From: Planctomycetota bacterium
GTDB lineage: Bacteria; Planctomycetota; UBA1135; GCA-002686595
Direction: 5' to 3'
NCBI GenBank assembly: GCA_029212955.1
Contig: JARGOW010000050.1
Location: 1-12,500, forward strand
DNA length: 12,500 nucleotides
Shown one piece after another: positions 1-8,072 of the stretch. Positions within the stretch are counted from its first letter, which is position 1. Each line of letters begins with the position of its first letter. A program made the position numbers and the translations under genes. The notes beneath the pieces were generated by a model. The model worked only from the letters and a program-made list of their open reading frames with translations, had not been told where the DNA came from and searched no databases.

Positions 1-1675
1 CGCTCAGCATCAGCTGTACGGGATCGCCCGGCACGGTCTTTAGGGTCAATCCCTCGCCGACCCACTCCGGTTGGATCCTGGCCGGAAAATTGTGGAGGGC
101 GAAGATATGCCCGTCCGGGGTGCGATCCACTGCTTGAAGGAAGGGCGCTTCATGGTCCCAGGGTCCCCACTCACCCATGAGAATGTTGTCCCTTCCTGCC
201 AGGTGTTGGCGCGCTCCCACGGGCTGGTTCTTGCCGGGAAAGGTCCCATTGGCATGGGGCAAGATGGGCCCTTCGGACCGGGGGGAGAGACGGGTCGCGC
301 CTTCTTCGGCAGCCAGTTCCGTCCCCACTTCATTCATTCGATTTCCTGCCACGGTCACCGGCTGGCACGCTCTCAACTCGATGGCGACCTGGTCCCTTTC
401 GAAAACATTGTCGGTGATTTCGTTTCCCACGCAGCCTGTTTCATTGGCTTGTGCCCAGGGCGTGGACATGAGTCCCTTGTCCTCGTCCCACCACATGTGC
501 ACGCCACAGGCATTGCGCGCAAATCGATTCTGGGAGATCCGGTTCCGAACCGAGTGTTCTATGTTGATGCCCCCGCGTTCCTGGCCGTATCCGGCGTCTC
601 CATTGGCCTCAAACAAGTTGTCGCCGATGAGAGTGCTTTGGGAGTAGCCTCCCCAGAATCCGCAGATCGCATTCCCGACAAAACGGTTGGAGAGGACCAC
701 GTTGTCAAAGCTAAAGGTCATCTCCAGCCCGTGGGCAGCGGCATAGGAGAGGTCGTTGCCCACGAAGAGGTTTCGATTGTTTCCCAATCCCGTGGCGTCG
801 AAATCCGAGTCGGTGGACTGGTGCTGGCCGAGGGCCTCACTCCCAGCAAAGCCAAAAACTCCGTCGCCCCCGTGGGTGGCCGAGTTGTGGGCGAACACGT
901 TGTCGTTGCACTGCTCAAAGACGAGGATTCCCGCGGAATCTTGACCACGGTTGTACTTTCCGTGGCTATAGCCCCGAATACAAAAGTCAAATGCGTTGCG
1001 CGAAACCCTGTTCTTTGAACTTCGCCAAAGGCCAAGACCCCACCCCGACAGGAAAGAAAAATCGTTGTCGTAGACGGCGGAATTCGTCACCCGGTCGAAT
1101 AGCAAACCGTTTTGGGTACGGCGAGCCCGGGAATCCCGAACGACAACGGCACTGGAGTCTTCCACATAGATACCGGCGCCGTATTTTCGGCGCCATTCCC
1201 CGTTGTCATTGGCGTGGCACGCCAACCAGTCGGCGCCGTCATCGCAAGCTTCGGGGGTCGAGGCCAACCTTTGGGAGAAATTGTCGGACACGTCCGCATG
1301 CGAGATCTGCAATCCGGCGGTTCGCGTTGCAAATATTCCGGTCTGGTAACCGCGCACGTGCAAACCTTCGATTCGCACATCCCGCTGACCGATCACACGC
1401 AGCCCCACGCCGGTGAAAGAGTCCGGATCCGCTTCGGCTCCCGCCCCTCGAAGCACGCTGCCCTTCTCAAATACCACTTGGATTCGTTCCCCAGCAATTT
1501 GAATGACCCCGTCTCCACCGGAGTCGCGAATCACCGTTCCTTCAGGGATGCGAACCCGGGTGGACGCTGTGATTATTGTGTCGTCCTCGGTAAGAACCAA
1601 TAGCGGCAAAGAGGCAGGCTCGGATGCCTGGGGGAGGACAAGGGCGAGCAGGGCGGCGATAGGTCGGAACAGCAT
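1..1675 (-). CDS. Exported right-handed parallel beta-helix repeat protein (3' end beyond left edge)
   Basis: The minus strand is open from an ATG at 1675 to the window edge: 558 codons with no stop. Residues 1-20 look like a signal peptide (LLALVLPQASEP). Residues about 90-450 contain many short beta-helix coils with asparagine ladders, such as NRVSRNAF (222-229), NDNVFAHNS, NRNLFVGNDL, DNVVLSNRFVGN, RNRISQNRFARN and GNEITDNVF. A conserved-looking block RGYSHGKYNRGQDSAG lies at 234-249, HGGDGVFGFAG at 268-278, and GEWGPWDH at 501-508. These patterns recall NosD/PbH1-type surface or carbohydrate-active proteins that I associate with planctomycetes; a polysaccharide lyase or a structural surface role are both possible, and no catalytic site can be assigned. 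A TGA lies in frame just upstream of the candidate starts. A GTG two codons earlier is an alternative start, and no Shine-Dalgarno is visible. The gene sits 117 bases after the stop of the 906-residue gene on the same strand. Confidence 0.88.
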   Translation of the reverse strand, partial: MLFRPIAALLALVLPQASEPASLPLLVLTEDDTIITASTRVRIPEGTVIRDSGGDGVIQIAGERIQVVFEKGSVLRGAGAEADPDSFTGVGLRVIGQRDVRIEGLHVRGYQTGIFATRTAGLQISHADVSDNFSQRLASTPEACDDGADWLACHANDNGEWRRKYGAGIYVEDSSAVVVRDSRARRTQNGLLFDRVTNSAVYDNDFSFLSGWGLGLWRSSKNRVSRNAFDFCIRGYSHGKYNRGQDSAGILVFEQCNDNVFAHNSATHGGDGVFGFAGSEALGQHQSTDSDFDATGLGNNRNLFVGNDLSYAAAHGLEMTFSFDNVVLSNRFVGNAICGFWGGYSQSTLIGDNLFEANGDAGYGQERGGINIEHSVRNRISQNRFARNACGVHMWWDEDKGLMSTPWAQANETGCVGNEITDNVFERDQVAIELRACQPVTVAGNRMNEVGTELAAEEGATRLSPRSEGPILPHANGTFPGKNQPVGARQHLAGRDNILMGEWGPWDHEAPFLQAVDRTPDGHIFALHNFPARIQPEWVGEGLTLKTVPGDPVQLMLS

Positions 1676-1792
1676 GCGCACCAGAATAACGCCATCGGTT
1701 CGATTGCAAAAGCAAGGGAGTCATCGATGGCATGGCGGTGGGGTGAGCGGGGCGATCCTAGTACGGTAGGAGGGGTCACGGGGACCGACGCG

Positions 1793-4513
1793 TCACTCCC
1801 CAGCGTAGGTGCGCAGCGCGGATTCGTTGTCGCGTATGGCTTTGGTGAGGGCGGTGATGTGGCTGGGCTTCATGCGGCCTTCGGCCAGGGCTTGGCGGAA
1901 TGCCAGGTGGGCCTCTTTCACGGGCTCGCAGTTTCCATCGAGCATGAAGGAAACCAGGAGCCCTGCTTCGATCAGGAGTGTTTGGCCATCGAAGGGGTCT
2001 TCGGGGTCCAATTCGAAGGCGAACAGTTCATCCAGGTCGCGGACTTTACCGCGGCCAGCCAGGTTCTGGAGGGACCAGGTGCGAGCCCAGAAGGGATCGG
2101 GGGCCGGTTCTGTGTTCACGGTTGTGTCGACGGTCTTGTCGAAGAAGTACCGTTCGGCAAATACAGCACCGCCCATTCGAAGCCAGTCGGGCAATTGCTT
2201 TTCACTCCGGTAGCGTTCGTAATATTCGCTGTCGACGCCCTTGGAGCCTTTCACCTTGCGGATTGCTTTCGGGCTCGGGTCGATGCCTTCCACGTAGGCC
2301 AATCCGGCGGCCAAACGGGCGGAGTGCACTCCGTACAGGCTTCCGTATTCGGATTGGGCTTCCCAGTAGCCCACGCCCATGCCTGCGAATACCTGCCGAC
2401 GACCTTCGCGAACAAAACGACTTTCCGCAAAGTAGGCATGGTGGATCACTTGGGTGCGGCCCGCGTGGAATGCGGGTCGGCGGCCATCCACCGCGCCGAA
2501 GGCAAAGCGATCGTACTGTTCCTGGTCGCGCAGGATCGCCACTTCCAGGGGAAGCACGGGTTCGAACCCGAACACCCGGCGCATGTCCCAAAGCGCCCGG
2601 GTCATGTGTTGTTGCGCCTGGAGGGCCACGCTTCGATCTGCTGAGGAGTGGATCCAGATCTCTGCGCCCGGAATGACCCACATGTTGTCCATCCGCGAGT
2701 GCCGACGGTTGGCCTCGTCCAGGCTCACCCACTCGCCATCGGTGAGCCAAAGACCCGCATCCACTTGGGTGACCTGTTCGGGTTCGATCCATTCCAGGTC
2801 CTGACGCACCCATCCTTGGGTCAAGCGCTCCTGCTCCTCCCGGTCGAGCCATTGTCCGGTTTCGGGGTCCTTGGATTGAACCTTGTTGGCGATAGCTCGT
2901 TCGTCCCGGTGCATCCAAACGCCCTTGTGGAGCACGTGACCCTTGGCCCTGGCGATGGCCTCGTCCTGGGTCCAAAGGAAGTGGTCGAGGGCGGATTGGG
3001 AGGTGAACCAGCGTTCCCCATGCAGCACGTGGCCCAGGGTTCGGCGTGCGCCCCCATGGTTCGGGTCCTTGCGCAGGAGGATTTTCAAAACGGCTTTGGC
3101 TGCCTCCATGCGGCCCTCGTCCTCATACCTTTGATTTAGGGCCCAAAGTTCCGAGCTGAGGCCGTTTGCCTTGGATACGGCATCCAGGAAGTCCGGTGCG
3201 ACCGCGCCGGTCATGGCCTGTGGCTCATCGGCGCTCTTTCCGGTCACGTCGACAACGATTTGACCGGTGTAGACGCATCCCGGGTCGCTGGTGCCTTCGG
3301 CCAGGAAGCCCAGCATGCTTCGCACGCTTCTGCGGGCGGTGTGATGGGTGGTGACGCCGTTGGCTATGACTTTGATGGGGCGGTCCAGATCGACAAGGGC
3401 GTCGCTCAGATAAAGCGTGGCGTGGGAGATGCCGGTCGAGTCGATCTTCAAGGAGTTTTCTGCACGGTTCACTTCGGCGTTGGCGAAGGCACCCGTTTCG
3501 ATGGGCGCAACCCGCAGCCAGTTCACGCGATTGGAGGAAGGGTTGAAGATGACGGCTTCCCCCGTGAATACCGCGAGCTTCTCGGGGTGGGGGATGCGTT
3601 CCTGGGCTTGCATCCATTTCCAAGCCGCACCTTCGCCGCCACCCACCTCCAGGGAACTGAGTTTGTATCCCATGGTTTGGCTCTTTTCATGGAACTCGGT
3701 AGCGTCGGCTCCGCCGCCGAAAATCACACTGGGCAGGCTTTTGAAGTTTTCGGGGCCCACCGACTTGGGGCCACCGGCAATGCCGACGATGCCCGCAAAC
3801 TGGTGGGGGCTGTATTTGCCGGCAGCGAATGCGGCGGGAACCCCGGCACCGCGGGCCACGACGAACACCCGATTGGGATCCACGGGGAAACGTTCCGTGG
3901 CCAGGCGCAGGACGGTAAAGAGATGGCTCAATCCGCCGGGCTGGCCCCCAACCATGGTCTGGTCCCAGGCCTTGGTGTCCGCGGGCATGGAGGGGCAAAC
4001 GAGGATGGCTGCGCTGAGGACTTCTTGATGGGTCCATGCGGAGCGCAGGTGTTCGGCGGGCTTCTTGCCTGCCGCGGGCAAGGTCAAAATCAAGGGATGC
4101 ATTTCACCCTTGCCCTCGAAGTTCCGCGGGAGGCGGAAGGCAAAATCCAAGCCGGCTTTTCCAAAGCTCCCGCCTGGTTCGTTGACTTCGATGATTTTCC
4201 CCGGTCGCAGGCCTTTGAGTTGGCGGTCCTGTGCCTTCCACACCGCAGCCTCCAGGGTGGCCACCTGCTTGAGGGGATTGGGAAGCGCACGGGCCTTGCC
4301 GAAGGACTCCAGGGCGGACGCGACCTGTTCCCTTGCTTTCGCAGGTCCTTCCGCGGAGTTCAAATCTGCGAAGTACCCCGCAAAAGCGTCCACCAGGGTC
4401 GCAAATTCCTTGGAGGAATCCGCCTGGTTGGAGGCCGCTCTTTGGGTGGCACCAAAGGAGAGGTGGGCCGAGATCAGGAATAGAAGAGGCAGAAGCGACC
4501 GGGGGGAAAGCAT
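1793..4513 (-). CDS. Large exported protein with degenerate alpha/beta-hydrolase and peptidase-like domains
   Basis: This is a 906-residue protein. The ATG at 4513 is chosen because it directly begins a signal peptide (SLLPLLFLISAHLSFGA, cut near residue 21); a longer reading from 4678 only adds 55 unlikely residues. Residues about 105-320 resemble a PHB-depolymerase/LpqC-like hydrolase: DPNRVFVVARGAGVPAA (212-228) sits where the nucleophile elbow should be, but the serine position is Gly222. The usual Gly-Gly-His stretch reads GGGEGAAW (291-298). Residues 365-390 (LYLSDALVDLDRPIKVIANG) look like the beta-sandwich that follows such domains. Residues 457-497 are TPR-like. Residues 501-621 carry tryptophan-rich segments (GVWMH, GQWLD, GLWLTDGEW). 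The C-terminal part (653-850) resembles gluzincin/DUF1570-type peptidases: PDWLRMGGAVFAERY (775-789) fits, but the zinc motif HExxH appears as HSARLA (730-735). It is probably a secreted non-catalytic binding or scaffold protein; that role is inference. Confidence 0.85.
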   Translation of the reverse strand: MLSPRSLLPLLFLISAHLSFGATQRAASNQADSSKEFATLVDAFAGYFADLNSAEGPAKAREQVASALESFGKARALPNPLKQVATLEAAVWKAQDRQLKGLRPGKIIEVNEPGGSFGKAGLDFAFRLPRNFEGKGEMHPLILTLPAAGKKPAEHLRSAWTHQEVLSAAILVCPSMPADTKAWDQTMVGGQPGGLSHLFTVLRLATERFPVDPNRVFVVARGAGVPAAFAAGKYSPHQFAGIVGIAGGPKSVGPENFKSLPSVIFGGGADATEFHEKSQTMGYKLSSLEVGGGEGAAWKWMQAQERIPHPEKLAVFTGEAVIFNPSSNRVNWLRVAPIETGAFANAEVNRAENSLKIDSTGISHATLYLSDALVDLDRPIKVIANGVTTHHTARRSVRSMLGFLAEGTSDPGCVYTGQIVVDVTGKSADEPQAMTGAVAPDFLDAVSKANGLSSELWALNQRYEDEGRMEAAKAVLKILLRKDPNHGGARRTLGHVLHGERWFTSQSALDHFLWTQDEAIARAKGHVLHKGVWMHRDERAIANKVQSKDPETGQWLDREEQERLTQGWVRQDLEWIEPEQVTQVDAGLWLTDGEWVSLDEANRRHSRMDNMWVIPGAEIWIHSSADRSVALQAQQHMTRALWDMRRVFGFEPVLPLEVAILRDQEQYDRFAFGAVDGRRPAFHAGRTQVIHHAYFAESRFVREGRRQVFAGMGVGYWEAQSEYGSLYGVHSARLAAGLAYVEGIDPSPKAIRKVKGSKGVDSEYYERYRSEKQLPDWLRMGGAVFAERYFFDKTVDTTVNTEPAPDPFWARTWSLQNLAGRGKVRDLDELFAFELDPEDPFDGQTLLIEAGLLVSFMLDGNCEPVKEAHLAFRQALAEGRMKPSHITALTKAIRDNESALRTYAGE

Positions 4514-4544
4514 GGTGGGCAGGGTGGCGTGGGGGGAGGAGGGT

Positions 4545-4573
4545 GGTATAGCCCTTCGGTGCATTATGGTCAC
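4545..4573 (-). promoter_or_regulatory. Candidate sigma70-type promoter for the 906-residue exported protein
   Basis: On the minus strand GTGACC (4573-4568) and TATACC (4550-4545) are separated by exactly 17 bases. Each matches four of six consensus positions. A start of transcription near 4538 would leave a leader of about 24 bases before the ATG at 4513. It is weak, and planctomycete promoters are not well defined, so this is only a candidate. Confidence 0.3.
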
Positions 4574-4774
4574 ATGCCCGGTCCAGCCCAGGGAAGAGCC
4601 AGTGTAGAACAAGGGAAGAAGAAGGAGGAACGAGACGGGTCGCACGTGGTGGATAGGGAGACCACCGCAGGCCTGCATTCCAATATTTCTGGAGGGAGGC
4701 CCTACCCACAGCGCCGATGGAAGTCGGGCCCTGGCCTGGATCAGGGGGCTGGGTTCGGATGTTCCGGGACCCGT

Positions 4775-5485
4775 CTAGCGGGGCCATCGGATCCCAAGTC
4801 GGGCGAGCAATCCCACTAGGTCCGGGGGAAGTTCGCATTGGATTTGGCCCGGCTGATTGTCATCCAGAAAATCCAAGCGCCAGGCGTGTAGGGCCTGCCG
4901 CCCGTGTTCCCGGGACCTTTCGGGTGCGTACCATTCTTCACCGAAGAGGGGGTGCCCAATGGAGGCCAGGTGGATTCGGATCTGGTGTGTGCGCCCCGTT
5001 TCGATTTCGACCTGCAGCAGACTGCTATCCGTACCGTGGGCCACCAGGCGAAGCCCGCTCGCCGCCCGTTGGCCTTCCGGATGGACACCGAGCTGTCGGA
5101 CCGGTTCGGTGGCTACGACCCCGATGGGGCTTTCTATGCGCTTGGCCTCAAAATCCGCCTGGCCATGCACCACGGCCAGGTACGTCTTGCGCCCGTTGGG
5201 AAAGGCCATGCGGGTCTTCCAGTGCGCTACGAGTTCCTTGCGACGCACGAACAAATTCACACCGGTGGTATCCGCGTCGAGTTGGTGAACGGCCCAGGCC
5301 ATGGCCCCTGTATGCTCCATGACCGAGTATTGCAGGCAATCGGGATCTTCGAGGTTGCGACCGGTGGATGGCAGATCGAAGGGCTTGTCGATGGCCAGCA
5401 AGCCATCCGAATCGACCAGAATCCTGTTTTCGAACGACTCTTTGGAGAGTCGCCCGCGTGATTCGTTTGGGTCCGCATCTGCCAT
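4775..5485 (-). CDS. RluA-family RNA pseudouridine synthase
   Basis: This 236-residue enzyme would convert a uridine in rRNA or tRNA to pseudouridine in the cytoplasm. The diagnostic motifs are all present: HQLDADTTG (67-75) with the catalytic aspartate Asp70, YLAVVHG (102-108), GRTHQIRIHL (164-173), HPLFGEEWY (178-186) and LHAWRLDF (199-206). The family form is HRLDxxTSG, so Arg is Gln and Ser is Thr here. The length and the lack of an N-terminal S4 domain match the short RluA/TruC type rather than RluC or RluD, but the exact target base cannot be read from sequence. The ATG at 5485 is preferred over a TTG six codons upstream at 5503; neither has a clear ribosome binding site. It lies 151 bases after the kinase gene and 261 bases before the 906-residue gene, all on the minus strand. 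Confidence 0.9.
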   Translation of the reverse strand: MADADPNESRGRLSKESFENRILVDSDGLLAIDKPFDLPSTGRNLEDPDCLQYSVMEHTGAMAWAVHQLDADTTGVNLFVRRKELVAHWKTRMAFPNGRKTYLAVVHGQADFEAKRIESPIGVVATEPVRQLGVHPEGQRAASGLRLVAHGTDSSLLQVEIETGRTHQIRIHLASIGHPLFGEEWYAPERSREHGRQALHAWRLDFLDDNQPGQIQCELPPDLVGLLARLGIRWPR

Positions 5486-5636
5486 GGCGTGCAGGATAGG
5501 CAATGCCGATCCTGGCCGCCATGTTGTGGGTGGCGAGGTTTGGGGGAGTTCGGATGAGCCTCCCGGGGCAGTGCCAGTGTCGGGGTGGTTTGTCGTGAAA
5601 GTACCCTTGGTCCAACTTCGACCGGCGGGGACGAGG

Positions 5637-6569
5637 TCACGATTTCCGGCGTTGGGCCCGCTCGTGGTTGACCAGGACGGTCAACTGGGATTGAACGGAC
5701 CGGGACAAGTTCTTATGGGTGACGTCCTCGGGAGAGAGGTAGGTGAGCTCGTCATGGTACCGCAGGACCTCGTGTAGAACGTTCGAGCGGCGCATGGCTT
5801 GAAACTCAGTTCGGGTCAAGCCGAGCGGGTCCAGGTAGGCTTGAATGATAGCTTCACGGTACTCTTCCGGTGGTTGATCGAGCAGCCGGTCACAGCTGAA
5901 CATGGCATGGCCCACGACCACATCGGACCAATCGAAAAAGATAGGCCCATCCTGCGCCACATGGATATTGCAGCATCCCGAATCCTGATGAACCAGGGTG
6001 GGGGGGAGTTGGAACCCGTCTTCATAGCGACCGATGAAGTCTGGCAGAAAGCCCATGAGCCCTTCTCGCAGTTCGGATTCCATGGAGGTGACCACGGGGC
6101 TTTCCATGAGCGCTTCCACCGAGGTGCGCCAGGCGGTTGGCCTGCGGTCGCGGGCCCCGGACTCCAGCCAGAAATCCGCTTTCGACGATTCACCTGCCTG
6201 GAGCTCGGCCAGGGAGCGAGCCACGGCCTCCCACGTCTCGACCGGGTGTTCCTCGGTTAGCTCCACTCCGGGTAACGCTTCCATGATTACGGCTCCGGGC
6301 AAGGTTGTGACAACGCCAGGCAGTCGGTCCGCCCAGCGCTTGGACAACTCGGCCAGTAGAACTTCTTCGCCGGGCGGCAATCCGTAGTGGTGCTTGATCC
6401 AGAGGGTTCCTGATTCGGTGGGCACGGTTTGCGTGCAGGAACGACCCCAGCCACGGACCCGATGTATGGGCCCCGTTCGGGGTCGCCCAGCACTTTCCAA
6501 GGCTGCGTCCAAGGAGGCTTCCATCTTGGGGCGCCATTCGGGCTTCATCCAGGGGGCGTGGTCTGTCAT
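5637..6569 (-). CDS. Phosphotransferase of the aminoglycoside/choline kinase (APH) fold
   Basis: This 310-residue protein carries the catalytic centre of the APH-type small-molecule kinase fold. HQDSGCCN (194-201) supplies the catalytic Asp196 and the metal-binding Asn201, and FFDWSDVVVGH (211-221) supplies the second metal ligand Asp213. In the N-lobe, LWIKHHYG contains a candidate ATP-anchoring Lys59, followed by a glutamate-rich helix (68-78) and a hinge-like VIMEALPG (94-101). The substrate is unknown: relatives act on aminoglycosides, choline, homoserine, sugars or other metabolites, and nothing here points to drug resistance. The ATG at 6569 is chosen over one at 6674 because the extra 35 residues are proline-rich and would overlap the start of the divergent methyltransferase gene. 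The reading frame contains a run of seven C bases (opposite G at 6000-6006). Confidence 0.85.
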   Translation of the reverse strand: MTDHAPWMKPEWRPKMEASLDAALESAGRPRTGPIHRVRGWGRSCTQTVPTESGTLWIKHHYGLPPGEEVLLAELSKRWADRLPGVVTTLPGAVIMEALPGVELTEEHPVETWEAVARSLAELQAGESSKADFWLESGARDRRPTAWRTSVEALMESPVVTSMESELREGLMGFLPDFIGRYEDGFQLPPTLVHQDSGCCNIHVAQDGPIFFDWSDVVVGHAMFSCDRLLDQPPEEYREAIIQAYLDPLGLTRTEFQAMRRSNVLHEVLRYHDELTYLSPEDVTHKNLSRSVQSQLTVLVNHERAQRRKS

Positions 6570-6648
6570 GCGGGTTGCCTCGGCGATCGTGGGGCGCGGA
6601 CGGGGGAGGTTAGGATCGCACGCAGGGTTGGGTATTGGCAACGATTCA

Positions 6649-7794
6649 ATGGCGTGGTTCCAGGGGGCCTGCAAACCGGAAGTGGTGTTGCTGGGTTCTG
6701 GGACCTATCCTCTGGGCATGTTGGAAATGCCTGATGGTCGCAAGGCGGGGTTTGTCTCGGAGTCGGGGCTGGAAGAACCGGATGGGCTCGTGGTGCTGAA
6801 CGAGCGGGTGAGTGTGGTCGTCGTTCTCCGCTGGTTGCGGGAGGGCAAATCCTTGCTTTGGGAGGGAGGCTGGGAGCAGGGCATGGCACTGCTCAAGAAA
6901 TTGCGTAGCCAAATACAAGGGGATGATCCCGGGGCGTTGGATGGGAGTCCTTTGGAGCGCTGGCGAAATCAGCGGGCGGGGGTTCGCCAACAAGGGCAGT
7001 TGCTTGGCGGGATTCTTGTGGCGATCGAAAAGGACGGCGAAGTTCGTTTGCGCGGCGCGCCGGATGCTCGACGGGCGGTGAAGCTGGCCTGGGGACTTTC
7101 CAACGGATTGCGGGTTGTGGCACTGAATACGCTGATGGGTGCGTTGAGTGCGGCGGAGTGGACCCGCAAGGGGATCGAAGTTCCTGGGTTGAAGGGCAAG
7201 CTGAGGCCCCGATTTGGGGTGTTCTCTCCGACCCGCCGGGCCTATGTGGATTTGCTTGTTCACATGGATGTGGGTTGCGGGACGGGGGTGCTGGGGTTTG
7301 TCCTCTTGCAAAGGGGCGCGGTTTCCGCATTGGGCACGGACCTGGATCCACGATCGGTGGAATGCGCCATAGAGAACGCTGGAAGGCTTGGTTTGCAGGA
7401 TCGCTTCCAAGCCCGCACGGTGGATCTCTTTCCTCCGGGGGAGCGTTTTGATTGCGTGGTCTTCAATGCTCCGTGGGTGCCCGAGGTACCTCGCACGCGA
7501 TTGGATCGGGCGGTGTTTGATGAAGGGGGGGAAACCCTGGGGCGATTCGTGGAGGGCCTGGGTGCGAGCCTTACCGAGGGGGGGGTCGGAGCTATTTTGA
7601 TATCGGACTTGCCGGAGCGACTGGGGCTCCGCGAGGAGGGTTACCTGGAGAAAATGGCCGCCGCTGCGGGGCTGGTGGTTCGAATGACGGCGGATGTGCC
7701 GGCCTCCCATGGCAGGGCCAGGGATGGGAGCGATCCTTTGCACGAGATACGCAAGGAGGAGCGGGTTCGTATCGTTGTGATGGACGCGGGGTAG
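6649..7794 (+). CDS. Class I SAM-dependent methyltransferase
   Basis: This 381-residue protein has an N-terminal accessory region and a C-terminal Rossmann-fold methyltransferase domain. SAM-binding motif I is DVGCGTGVLG (207-216), followed by the acidic GTDLDP (229-234). The catalytic-loop motif appears as VVFNAPWVP (270-278), where N-PP-[YFW] is usual in N5-glutamine and small-rRNA methyltransferases such as PrmC and RsmC. GKSLLWEGGW (66-75), FGVFSPTRRAY (189-199) and ISDLPERLGLR also match an uncharacterised two-part methyltransferase family I recognise from proteobacteria, so the whole architecture is ancient rather than a fusion made here. The substrate is not known. The ATG at 6649 is preferred; an ATG at 6568 would overlap the divergent kinase gene. 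The frame holds G runs of seven (7525-7531) and eight (7578-7585). Confidence 0.85.
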   Translation: MAWFQGACKPEVVLLGSGTYPLGMLEMPDGRKAGFVSESGLEEPDGLVVLNERVSVVVVLRWLREGKSLLWEGGWEQGMALLKKLRSQIQGDDPGALDGSPLERWRNQRAGVRQQGQLLGGILVAIEKDGEVRLRGAPDARRAVKLAWGLSNGLRVVALNTLMGALSAAEWTRKGIEVPGLKGKLRPRFGVFSPTRRAYVDLLVHMDVGCGTGVLGFVLLQRGAVSALGTDLDPRSVECAIENAGRLGLQDRFQARTVDLFPPGERFDCVVFNAPWVPEVPRTRLDRAVFDEGGETLGRFVEGLGASLTEGGVGAILISDLPERLGLREEGYLEKMAAAAGLVVRMTADVPASHGRARDGSDPLHEIRKEERVRIVVMDAG

Positions 7795-8072
7795 GGAGAT
7801 CCCCTAATGGTGTCTGGTGGATGTGGTTACCGGATTGGGCGCCCGCCGGGTTGGGCCGCCCTTCCACAGGCAAGCCAGGTGGTCGTCCACTGGGCGAGGC
7901 TTTCAGGACAGGATCCGTAGGCCGCCGGATCGTTTTCGTTGCGGGGGTGAGGAGCGTGCCCTGGTCTTGAGCCGCTGGAATCCTGGGTTCTGTCCCTGGA
8001 ATCAGGCGGCGGGAACTGGGGGCGAGGGCCATGGGCGCTGGCGTATTGGAGTGCGAAGGCTAAGCTGCTTGC

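Noticed and set aside
71..1018. A 315-codon open frame on the plus strand
   Set aside because: It lies opposite the beta-helix gene, whose minus-strand frame gives a signal peptide and regular Asn-ladder coils. The plus-strand translation has no coherent domain.
1727..2644. A 305-codon open frame on the plus strand
   Set aside because: It is antisense to the 906-residue gene, whose minus-strand product is a continuous exported protein with recognisable domains; the open state is a by-product of GC-rich codon bias.
3260..4483. A 407-codon open frame on the plus strand
   Set aside because: It is the antisense shadow of the hydrolase-like part of the 906-residue gene. It is Gly- and His-rich without motifs, signal peptide or regulatory sites.
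5637..6569. Aminoglycoside resistance gene
   Set aside because: Only the general kinase fold is seen. The context has no mobile element or resistance neighbour, and the fold is widespread among metabolic kinases.
7791..7806. Small hairpin TAGGG-AGATC-CCCTA at the methyltransferase stop codon
   Set aside because: Only five base pairs and no T tract follow, so it does not qualify as a terminator.
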